Source of the DNA: DASRWT01 sp963748485
GTDB taxonomy: Bacteria > Methylomirabilota > Methylomirabilia > Rokubacteriales > CSP1-6
Length of the DNA: 64,000 bases
Reading direction: 5' to 3'
Assembly (NCBI GenBank): GCA_963748485.1
Contig: CAVVJF010000011.1
Span: 372,001 to 436,000 of the forward strand
A program made the translations under genes and the position numbers. The notes beneath the pieces were generated by a model. The model saw only the letters and a program-made list of their open reading frames with translations. It was not told where the DNA came from and did no database searches. This document shows positions 44,883 through 53,916 of this stretch, piece by piece (the first letter of the stretch is position 1; each line of letters starts with the position of its first letter).

Positions 44883-47800
44883 ATGAAGATCGGCCGGTTG
44901 ATCCCCGATCTTTTGGCCACTCTCGGCCGCGCCGCCTCGCCGGAGGCGGGGTTCGCGCGCACCCTGCGCCGCCTCGTGAAGGACTCGGGCGCGACGGCCG
45001 GTGCCCTGCTCTTCGCACCGGGCGGAGCGGTCGCCGTTCGCGTGACCGCGGGTGCCCGGCGTGGCTCCGCCCTCGAGGGATGGCTCGTCGAGCGCGTGGG
45101 CGAGCCCGCGCATGGGCTCGCGCTGCGCGCGCTGCGTGAGGCGCCGCCCGGCTGGCGGCGCCGCGAGCGCCCGTGCCTCCTGCGCGCCGCCCTCGGCGAG
45201 CCGGCCTCACCGGTGGGACGGTTCGTGCTCGTGGGGCCATCCGGCCCGCGGGGCCTTCACGCCGCGCGCGTGCCCCGCGACTTCCCGCGCGACCTCGGCC
45301 TCACGATGGCGCAGGCCTGGCGCCTGCATCAGCGGACGCAGCGACTCGAGGTGGTCAATGAGGTGAGCGGGCTCGCGGGGAGCACGCTGGATCTGCCGGG
45401 GATCTACCAGGCGGTGGCCCGGGCGCTGGCTCAGCTCATCGCCTTCGAGTTCCTCGGTGTTGCCCTCCTCGATCCGGAGCGCGGTGAGCTCCGGCTCATC
45501 GACATCGTCGTCGGCCCGGACGAGGCGAGCGGCGGCCAGATGCGCGACATCCGGTTGCCCAGCGCGGGAACGGTGGCGCAGTGGGTGGCCGAGCAGCGCG
45601 CGCCCCTCCGCTTCGACGATCTATCCGACCCGCGCCTGCCGCCCCTGAGCCGCGAGCGCTTCCGGGGACGCGGTTTTCACGCCGGCGTGCTCGCGCCGCT
45701 GGTCTCGCAGGGAGGCGTGATCGGCATGCTCTTCGTGGGCCACCATCGCCCGCGGGCCTTCGGGGACGAGGACGTCGAGATCCTCACCGAGGTGGCCCGT
45801 CCCGTCGCCTGGGCGATCGAGCGCGCGCGGCTGCATGCGGAGACCGTGCGCCGCGCCGAGGCGCTCGCCGCGCTCAACGAGACGAGCCGGCTCATCAGCG
45901 CGCGCCTGCACCTGCCCGTCGTGCTCGCCACCATCAGCCGGTCGGTGAACGCCCTCATCGGAAGCGCCGGGTGCGGCATCGGCCTGCTCAGCGCGGACGG
46001 GACCACCGTGGAGCACGTTGCCGCCCAGGGGTTTCGCACGGGCGAGTGGCGCACCCTGTCCACCCCTCTCGGCGCCGGCATCATCGGCCGGGTGGCCGAG
46101 ACGGGGACGCCGCTCCGGGTGGACGACGTCCAGGGTGATCCCCGCTCCCTCGAACCCGCGCTGGATGCCAAGGAAGGAATCCGGTCGATGCTGGCGGTGC
46201 CGCTGCGGGTGGGCGAGGGCGTCATCGGCGTGATCGCCGCGTACTCCCGCGAGCCGGGTGACTTCTCGCCGCGCGAGGAGACGCTCCTGGAGGCCTTCGC
46301 GGAGCAGGCGGCCATCGCCATCCAGAACGCCCGGCTCTTCGACGAGAGCCAGCGGCGCGCGCGCGAGACGGAAGCCCTCCTCGCCGCGGGACGGGCGGTG
46401 AGCCAGAGCCTCGAGCTCGGTGAGACCATCCGGGTCATCCTCCACCAGGCCCGCGAGGTGCTGGGCGTGCAGTCGGGCAGCATCTTCACCCTCGACGAGG
46501 CCACCGGCGAGCTGACCTCGGTGGCGAGCCTGGACGAGGGCCCGGCGCGGGTGGGGCAGATCCGCGTGCGGGTGGGGCAGGGCATCACCGGCCTCGCCGT
46601 CGCCGAGCGGCGGCCGCTCCAGAGCGAAGATCTCTGGAACGATCCCCGCGCGAACCCGCAGCCCGCAGTGGCAGGCGGGCTGCGCTCGATGCTGGCGGTG
46701 CCCCTGGTCGCGAGCGGCCGCACCATGGGCGCGCTCACCGCCCTCCGCACCGACGTGCATCGCTTCCTGCCCCACGAGGTCGCCCTCGCGTCCGCCTTCG
46801 CGGACCAGGCGGCCCTGGCCCTCGAGCACGCGCGGCTCTTCAGCTCGGTGCGGACCTATTCGGAGCGGCTCGAGGCCATGGTCTCCGAGCGCACCCGGGA
46901 GCTCGACGAGCAGAAGCGGTTCGTGGAAGTCGTGCTCCAGACCCTGCCGCTCGGGCTCTACGTCCTCGACCGCGACCTCGCGGTGGTGAGCGCCAATCGC
47001 GAGGCCGACTCCGTCCTGCCCGGCGCCCCGGTGGCGCGCGGGCCGTTCCTGGAGCTCGTCCCCGCCGACAAGGTGGAGACGCTCCGCGCGCTGCTCGAGG
47101 AGGTGCTCGGCCCGGGCCTGGTGCGCCAGGCGGAGGAGGAGACGGTGGTGGGGGCGGAGACGCGCGTGTTCAGGTTCACCGCCGCCCCGCTCCGCGGCCC
47201 CGATCGCCAGATCACGCACGCGATCGTCCTCGTGGAGGACATCACGCTGCCGAAGCGCCTCGAGCGCCAGATGCTGCTCACCGAACGGCTCACCACCGCG
47301 GGCCGGCTCGTGGCGGGGGTGGCACACCAGCTCAACAATCCCCTCGCCACCATCGCCGGGTGCGCGGAGGCCCTGCGCGAGCGGGCGCGCGACCCCGCCC
47401 TCGCCGAGCTCGACGCGTTCAAGGATTTCCCGTCTTACCTCGCTCTCATCGAGGAGGAGGCGTACCGCTGCAAGGAATTCACGGGCAGCCTCCTCCGCTT
47501 CGTGCGCGATCCCGGCAGCCGCCGCAGCCCGACCGACGTCAACGCGCTCGTCGACAAGACGCTGGAGCTGCTGCGCCACCAGCCGCGGTTTGCGGCGAGC
47601 GAGCTCATCACCACCCTCGATCCGACGCTGCCGCCGGTGGTCGCCAACGAGGGCCAGCTCCGCCAGGTGTTCCTCGGCATCGCCGCCAACGCCCTCGAGG
47701 CGATGGATGGAAGGGGGCGCCTCACCGTGCGCACGCGCGCGCGGGGGGACGAGGCGGAGATCGAGTTCGAGGACGCCGGGCCGGGCATCTCCGCGGACAT

Positions 47801-47995
47801 CCTGCCGCGGCTGTTCGACCCGTTCTTCACCACCAAGCCCCCCGGGCAGGGCACCGGCCTCGGCCTCGCCATTGCCCAGGGGATCGTGGCCGATCACGCG
47901 GGGCGCATCGAGGTCCAGTCGCGTCCCGGCGCGGGCGCCTCCTTCCGCGTCATCTTGCCCGTGACCATTCAGCTCGATTCCGGAGATCCGATCCG

Positions 47996-47999
<4 letters not shown>
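44883..47999 (+). CDS. Soluble multi-GAF histidine kinase
   Basis: A 1038-aa kinase with no clear membrane helix. An N-terminal region unlike known domains (about 1-150) is followed by three GAF domains (about 155-315, 335-490 and 500-650), a coiled coil, a PAS-like domain (about 680-790), HisKA with VAGVAHQLNNPLATIAG (His followed by Gln rather than Glu), and an ATPase domain with ANALEAMDGRG, DAGPGIS and GQGTGLGLAI. Tandem GAF domains suggest sensing of small intracellular ligands or redox state. It is coupled by ATGA to its NtrC regulator. Confidence 0.9.
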
Positions 48000-49351
<1,352 letters not shown>

Positions 49352-49401
49352 CGCGGCGCGCCCCCCAGCGACACGGGCCATTGTCGAGGTCCGGCGGGCG
49401 C

Positions 49402-49420
49402 GGTGCCCGACCGCGGCACC
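49402..49420. repeat. Inverted repeat GGTGCC/GGCACC, possible activator site
   Basis: GGTGCC (49402-49407) and GGCACC (49415-49420) are centred about 98 bp upstream of the predicted sigma-54 start. That is a usual distance for NtrC-type enhancer sites. A weak terminator for the upstream gene is the alternative. Confidence 0.35.
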
Positions 49421-49482
49421 CGCTCTCGTTCCCAAGCCCCCTAAGTGCTTGAAAGGGTGGAAGCGCGCCTGATGGCGCGATG

Positions 49483-49498
49483 CGGCACGGCCCTTGCT
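49483..49498 (+). promoter_or_regulatory. Sigma-54 (-24/-12) promoter
   Basis: CGGCACGGCCCTTGCT matches the consensus TGGCACG-N4-TTGCW at all but the first base, with GG and GC exactly 12 bp apart. Transcription would start near 49509, about 50 nt before the ATG at 49561. Confidence 0.75.
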
Positions 49499-49560
49499 AT
49501 GTCTTCCTCCGGTCCGTGGCCTCAACCAAAATGACGACAACGGAAAGGCAAGGAACAAAC

Positions 49561-49968
49561 ATGAACCGGATTCTTCTCATCGATCGAGACCGGACGCTGG
49601 GCGCTTCCCTGGGCATGGCGTGCCTGGAGCGCGGCATCGCGATCCGGATGGCCGAGACGTTCTGCGAGGGTGTGCGCGTTCTGATGGACGCGCCGGCGAC
49701 GGCAGTCCTCGTGACCGTCGCTGCGCTGCAGACCGCGGGCGCCGACCGCGGCCGCATCTTCGAGACCGTCGCGCCCGGCGTGCCGGTGATCGTGATGGTG
49801 GAAGCGGGGACGCCGGTGGAAGAGCAGGTGCGGTTCGAGCTGCAGGGCTTCCGCGTGCTCGCCAAGCCCTTCGCGCCGGAGGACGTCCTGGACAAGATCG
49901 AGTGGGCGGACAAGCCGGGTCCGGCGCGGCCGTATGCCGCCGCTCGGGTGCGGGCGATCTGCGGATAG
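49561..49968 (+). CDS. Degenerate receiver-domain protein
   Basis: A 135-aa single-domain protein of CheY fold: LLIDRDRTLGASLG supplies an acidic pair and FRVLAKPFAPEDVLDKI the conserved Lys and helix 5. The phospho-acceptor position is Thr52 (AVLVTVAAL), so phosphorylation is unlikely. Such pseudo-receivers act by protein contact. The short tail is basic. Its sigma-54 promoter lies just downstream of an NtrC gene. Confidence 0.75.
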   Translation: MNRILLIDRDRTLGASLGMACLERGIAIRMAETFCEGVRVLMDAPATAVLVTVAALQTAGADRGRIFETVAPGVPVIVMVEAGTPVEEQVRFELQGFRVLAKPFAPEDVLDKIEWADKPGPARPYAAARVRAICG

Positions 49969-49989
49969 GCGCGGTCCGCGCGCTTGGTG

Positions 49990-49995
49990 TACACT
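49990..49995 (+). promoter_or_regulatory. -10 box TACACT with long leader to the RRM gene
   Basis: TACACT about 98 nt before the RRM start would give a roughly 90-nt leader carrying an AAGGAG site. Long leaders are common on cold-inducible RNA-binding genes. Confidence 0.35.
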
Positions 49996-50092
49996 ACGGC
50001 GGGTTGTCCGACTCACCAGCCCTGGCGACGGTGAGCGTCTTCGCGCTGCGGAGCCTGCGTCAGAATCGAGCGGTCGCCCCAAGGAGATTCAC

Positions 50093-50479
50093 ATGGCTGC
50101 GAAACTGTACGTAGGCGGTCTGTCCTACTCGACGACGAGTGAGACGCTTCGCGAGTACTTCGCGCAGTGCGGGACGGTGGAGTCGGCGTCGGTGGTGACC
50201 GACAAGTTCTCCGGCCAGTCGCGGGGATTCGGCTTCGTCGAGATGGCGACGGCGGAGGAGGCGCAGCGCGCGATCGCCGAGCTGAACGGTAAGGAGCTCG
50301 ACGGGCGCAAGCTCACCGTGAACGTCTCCAACCCGCGTCCGGCGGGCGGCGGAGGCGGCGGTCCGCGGGGCGGTGGCGGTCGCGGTGGCCGGCCCGGCGG
50401 CGGGCGTGGGCCGGGTGGCGGCGGTGGCGATCGGGGCGCCTACGGCGTGCCCCCCTCGAAGAAGCCCTTCCGCTGGTAG
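50093..50479 (+). CDS. Glycine-rich RRM RNA-binding protein
   Basis: A 128-aa protein with one RNA recognition motif (RNP2 KLYVGGLSY, RNP1 SRGFGFVEM; residues 3-82) and a Gly/Arg-rich tail ending in PSKKPFRW. Bacterial and cyanobacterial Rbp proteins of this shape bind single-stranded RNA and are often cold-induced. The AAGGAG ribosome site is 8 nt from the ATG. Confidence 0.92.
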   Translation: MAAKLYVGGLSYSTTSETLREYFAQCGTVESASVVTDKFSGQSRGFGFVEMATAEEAQRAIAELNGKELDGRKLTVNVSNPRPAGGGGGGPRGGGGRGGRPGGGRGPGGGGGDRGAYGVPPSKKPFRW

Positions 50480-50516
50480 CGTGACGATCGGCCGGCGCAC
50501 GCCGGTATGAGGTGAT

Positions 50517-50546
50517 GACGGGCGCGGGACGACTCCCGCGCCCGTC
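50517..50546. terminator. Perfect 13-bp hairpin between convergent genes
   Basis: GACGGGCGCGGGA (50517-50529), loop CGAC, TCCCGCGCCCGTC (50534-50546). It lies between the RRM gene and the convergent hypothetical gene; there is no U-tract on either side. Confidence 0.75.
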
Positions 50547-50561
50547 GTGCGTTCGTGGGCC

Positions 50562-50927
50562 TCAGGCCCCGCCGGGCGTCGGCGCGGTCCGGAGCGACGC
50601 GCAGCGCGCGCGCACCTCCGCGAGTGAGCGGCAGTCCTGGATGTGGGCGACGATGATCCCGAGCGGCGTGGCCCAGGCGCTCTCCGGCGCCACCGACGCC
50701 GGCTGCAGCCGCGTCATGAGGGCCTTGCCCTCCGGACTGTCGAGGTCACACTCGAACAGCGTCTCGCCCGAGGCCAGGCCCATCCATTTCATCTCGGTGA
50801 TGGTCAGCGGGCCGCCCTTGAAGCCCCCTTTGGCGTGATTCACGACGATTTTCTCGCCGCTGTCGAGCTTGATCTGGCAGTACGTCCCTGCTCGGGGATC
50901 GCTCTCGAATCGTCCCACCTTCGCCAT
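50562..50927 (-). CDS. Hypothetical protein, small beta-rich N-terminus
   Basis: A 121-aa protein with no recognised family. The first 60 residues (GRFESDPRAGTYCQIKLDSG, then FECDL) look like a small beta domain; the rest is helical with two Cys. A good GGAGGAG site precedes the ATG. It is third in a minus-strand group after the DUF169 fusion and the LDFxNP small protein, 131 bp downstream of the latter; that gap shows no further gene. Confidence 0.65.
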   Translation of the reverse strand: MAKVGRFESDPRAGTYCQIKLDSGEKIVVNHAKGGFKGGPLTITEMKWMGLASGETLFECDLDSPEGKALMTRLQPASVAPESAWATPLGIIVAHIQDCRSLAEVRARCASLRTAPTPGGA

Positions 50928-51058
50928 GATCTCCTCCGTGTCCGGTGCTCGGAGGGGCACCCGGCCCCTCGCGGGAGCCCGGCGGTCAGTGCAAGTGGAT
51001 TCGAGCGATACGGCAGACCGTGGCGCGGCCGCGCGACGGTCCGGGGGGACCGACGCGG

Positions 51059-51379
51059 TCAGTGGTCCTCGCCGGCGGACGGAGGCGCCGTCGCGGCGCG
51101 CGGAGCGGGGCGGCGCAGCGGGACGCGCCAGGGCCGAGCGCCCTGCGCCGCGGAGAGGACGGCAGCGGGCGTCGGCAGCGGGGGCGCGACGGCATGCGGG
51201 CCCGACGCGGGCGCGGGCGGTGCCGTCGGCATCCGCTCGGGGGAGGAGCGCGCGCCGTCCACGACCGTCACCACGCCGGAGGTGAAGTACACGGCGCCGG
51301 GCATCAGCGGGTTGGCGAAATCGAGCCCCGCGTAGAGTGCGAGAAGGGCCACCAGCCATCGCCCCTGCGTCGCGCGCAT
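51059..51379 (-). CDS. Small membrane-anchored or secreted LDFxNP protein (copy 1)
   Basis: A 106-aa protein: a short basic start, one hydrophobic stretch (LVALLALYAG), the motif LDFANPLMPGAVYF, then a Pro/Ala/Arg-rich tail ending GEDH. It begins 17 nt after the DUF169-UroD stop, so it is co-transcribed. A second protein at 61799-62101 has the same LDFxNP..GA..F start and EDH end. I know of no named family; an anchored periplasmic peptide is the simplest reading. Confidence 0.65.
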   Translation of the reverse strand: MRATQGRWLVALLALYAGLDFANPLMPGAVYFTSGVVTVVDGARSSPERMPTAPPAPASGPHAVAPPLPTPAAVLSAAQGARPWRVPLRRPAPRAATAPPSAGEDH

Positions 51380-51396
51380 GGCGCCCTGCCCGCCGG

Positions 51397-53241
51397 TCAG
51401 CCCAGGACGCGCTCGTAGCGGCCGAAGTCGTGCGCGGCGTCCATGAACCACTTCACGATCTCGGGGTTTGAGCGCGGGGGGATCTCGCAGGACGTGGAGA
51501 GGATGAAGCCCGAGTGGCGCGCGGCCGCGTCGATGCAGCGCCGCACGTCGGCTTCCATCTCCTCTTTCGAGGTCTTCTCGAACTTGGTCGCGTCGACGTT
51601 GCCGATGGCGACGGCGCGCCCCTTGGCCACCTCCATGAAGCGCGCGAGCTGGTCCACGTGCAGAGTCGGGTCGGCCTGCTGGTCGAGGTCGAACGACACG
51701 GTGGTGAACCCGCACTGGATCAGGTCCTCGTAGATGGGATACGTCGTGCCGCAGATATGGGTGGTCACGCCCACCTTCTTGGCCTTGAAGTGCTCCACCA
51801 GCTCCTTGTGATAGGGGGCGATGAACTCGCGATAGTTGTCGGGCGAGATCAGACTGATGGAGGCGGTGGGCTCCGAGTACGAGAGCCCGATCCCCGTCTT
51901 GACGATGGCGTCGCCCCACGCCTTGGAGAAGTCGGTGGCGATGCGCATGAGGTTGTGGATGAACTGCGGATCCTCGAAGGTGTCGAGCAGCATCATCTCG
52001 GGATTGCGTAGGAGCATCGCGATGGTCCACGGGCCGACCGCGACGGCGCCGATCGCCGCGGGCGGCTTCGCCTTCACGAGCGCCTCGCACTGCTCGAGGA
52101 AGCCGGGGAGCCGCGCGGTCTTGTACGGATCCGGCATGACGAGCTTGGCGAGGTCGGCCTTGTCCTCGAGGACGTGCCGCTCGATGGACGGCACCACGTA
52201 ATCGGAGTACTTCACCCCGCAGCCGAAGGCTTCCGCCTCCTTGGCGAGGTCGTTGTACGCGAGCACCACGTCCGGCTGATAGCGCTCGTAGTAGTTCATC
52301 ATCGCGGTGATGGCCTTGACGGGATTGGTGCAGTACTCCTCGATGCTGAGCCCGTCCAGCGTGCCCGCGAACGACGCTACGATCGGATAGACGGGCACCC
52401 GGTCGGCGAACGACCGCTTGTAGGCGGCGACCACGCGGTCGCGGTTGGTGAGGGTCGCCTTGCCCTGCTCCGCGTCCCAGAGCTTGTTCACCTCCATGTA
52501 GCGGGGCGGCAGCTTGGCCTCGTACTCCATGAACTGGGTGATGGGGTAGCGGATGCCGCCGTTGTGCGTGCCCCGCAGCCCCTCGACGATCTCCTCCATC
52601 CGGTCCCACGGGATCGCGAAGGCCATCTCGTGGTCCTGGGTCTGGCCGAAGATGCGGTCACCAGAGCAGGGGAGGATGACCTGCGGCTCGCCCGTCTTCA
52701 TGGTGGTGACGATGATGTCGGCGCACACCGCGCGGCCCTCGAAGGATGAGGTGAGCCGGCCGCCGCGCTTCCACAGCGCGGCCTGGGTGAGCCGCATGAC
52801 CTGGGCGGGATTGGCGTACACGCACACCAGGTGCGGCTCGAAGACAGCGCGGTCCAGCGGCGCGACGAGAAGCGTCGCATATTCGCCGGGCGCGAACTTG
52901 TCGATCGCGGCCTCGGAGCGGGCGCCCGCCGCCTTGGTCTCCGTGTACATGCCCTCGCAGAGCGTGCCCACGTTGTAGATGGGCAGGGGCTTGTCGAAGC
53001 CGATGGCGGTGATGCCCAGCGAGCAGATGTGATCCTCGCGCGTGAGCGCGATCATCCAGCCGTAGCGGCGCGCCATGTCGATGACCTGGCACGACATGCT
53101 GAGCTTCTTGAAGTCTCGGGCGGGGCGCCGCGCGCGATCGGGAATGGGCTCGCCGGGCTTGAGCATCCGGATCGCCACCGGGAAGGTCTGCGGGCGGATG
53201 TAGGTGTGCAGCTCCCGGTCCGCCGTCTTCACATCGATCAT
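51397..53241 (-). CDS. DUF169-uroporphyrinogen-decarboxylase-like methyltransferase fusion
   Basis: A 614-aa two-domain protein. Residues about 10-245 match DUF169 (CQVIDMARRYGW, FEPHLVCVYANPAQVMRL, ILPCSGDRIFG). Residues about 265-610 match the URO-D/MtaA barrel, with putative zinc ligands in THICGTTYP and STSCEIPPRSN. URO-D-fold proteins of this kind transfer methyl groups between corrinoid proteins and thiols or O/N-methyl donors; DUF169 has no settled role. The corrinoid protein at 37006 could be a partner. It is not haem biosynthetic HemE. Confidence 0.85.
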   Translation of the reverse strand: MIDVKTADRELHTYIRPQTFPVAIRMLKPGEPIPDRARRPARDFKKLSMSCQVIDMARRYGWMIALTREDHICSLGITAIGFDKPLPIYNVGTLCEGMYTETKAAGARSEAAIDKFAPGEYATLLVAPLDRAVFEPHLVCVYANPAQVMRLTQAALWKRGGRLTSSFEGRAVCADIIVTTMKTGEPQVILPCSGDRIFGQTQDHEMAFAIPWDRMEEIVEGLRGTHNGGIRYPITQFMEYEAKLPPRYMEVNKLWDAEQGKATLTNRDRVVAAYKRSFADRVPVYPIVASFAGTLDGLSIEEYCTNPVKAITAMMNYYERYQPDVVLAYNDLAKEAEAFGCGVKYSDYVVPSIERHVLEDKADLAKLVMPDPYKTARLPGFLEQCEALVKAKPPAAIGAVAVGPWTIAMLLRNPEMMLLDTFEDPQFIHNLMRIATDFSKAWGDAIVKTGIGLSYSEPTASISLISPDNYREFIAPYHKELVEHFKAKKVGVTTHICGTTYPIYEDLIQCGFTTVSFDLDQQADPTLHVDQLARFMEVAKGRAVAIGNVDATKFEKTSKEEMEADVRRCIDAAARHSGFILSTSCEIPPRSNPEIVKWFMDAAHDFGRYERVLG

Positions 53242-53310
53242 GAATGGTCCCCCCGATCCGGAAGGTACGGGGGTACCCCACCTTTGTCAAGGCGAGGGAC
53301 GAGTTTTGGC

Positions 53311-53316
53311 TAGAAT
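53311..53316 (+). promoter_or_regulatory. -10 box TAGAAT, leaderless spacing to ATG 53324
   Basis: TAGAAT lies 7 nt before an ATG that opens an 8-codon frame (MIRGARGA, stop at 53348-53350). The annotated gene starts 5 nt later at GTG 53356. Confidence 0.4.
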
Positions 53317-53355
53317 GGGCGGCATGATACGCGGCGCGAGGGGGGCCTGACGCCG

Positions 53356-53661
53356 GTGGCCCGCTACCGCGTCCTGCGCTGGAAGGACGTCCCGTCGCTT
53401 GTGGAAGCCGACCACGAAGGGGCCACCGTACGGGTGCCGCTGTCGCCTCGCTTCCAGGACCTGATCGACGCCCTCGCCATGCGTGAGGGCGCCACCGAGA
53501 GCGACGCCTACCTCGCCGGCTGGGCGCAGGATCCCTACGCCGAGCGTCCCGGCACCGCCGAGGAGGTCGCCGCGGCGGTGGCCGCCGAGCTCGAAGCGGA
53601 TTTCCAGGATCTCGTGATGCGCCGCTTCACCGGTCCACCGGGCTTCCTGCCACCTCGATGA
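53356..53661 (+). CDS. Virulence-factor-like (PF13769-type) small protein
   Basis: A 101-aa protein with YRVLRWKDVPSLVEADHEG, VPLSPRFQDLIDALAMREGA and SDAYLAGW, matching the small domain misleadingly named virulence factor. In other bacteria it often lies beside corrinoid/folate methyltransferase genes, which fits the DUF169-UroD gene just upstream on the other strand. The start is uncertain. With one extra G in the run at 53339-53345, the upstream ATG 53324 would be in frame and give a leaderless start. Confidence 0.72.
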   Translation: MARYRVLRWKDVPSLVEADHEGATVRVPLSPRFQDLIDALAMREGATESDAYLAGWAQDPYAERPGTAEEVAAAVAAELEADFQDLVMRRFTGPPGFLPPR

Positions 53662-53674
53662 TGCGCGCCTTGCC

Positions 53675-53703
53675 TTGTCGGCGCTGTCGGCCTCCCCTAT
53701 AAT
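53675..53703 (+). promoter_or_regulatory. Consensus sigma-70 promoter of the transporter-kinase operon
   Basis: TTGTCG (53675-53680), 17 bp, perfect TATAAT (53698-53703). The start codon follows 12 nt later, so the leader is only about 6 nt. Confidence 0.75.
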
Positions 53704-53715
53704 CCGGCCACGACC

Positions 53716-53916
53716 ATGAGGGCCACGGAGCGCTTGGTCGCTTGCTTCCTCCTCTTCGGGGCCTGCCTGCTCTGGCCGCTCCTGTCCATCGCCAACCGCC
53801 CCATCCTCGTCTTCGGCGTGCCCGCCCTCCTCCTGTACCTCTTCGGCGTCTGGGTCGCCATCGTGGCCGTCCTCGTCCTCGAGGGGCGGCGGCTGCGGCC
53901 GGAGGATCTCCCCTGA
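53716..53916 (+). CDS. Small two-helix membrane protein
   Basis: A 66-aa protein of two hydrophobic helices (ACFLLFGACLLWPLLSIA and LLYLFGVWVAIVAVLVL). It ends in TGATG, shared with the next start. Small two-helix proteins commonly accompany SLC5 transporters and probably help assembly or function; a second such pair lies at 62190-64000. Confidence 0.8.
   Translation: MRATERLVACFLLFGACLLWPLLSIANRPILVFGVPALLLYLFGVWVAIVAVLVLEGRRLRPEDLP

Noticed and set aside
51059..52609. Long frame antiparallel in register with the DUF169-UroD gene
   Set aside because: Only its last 106 codons, after the methyltransferase stop, form a real gene; the rest is an out-of-frame reading of that gene.
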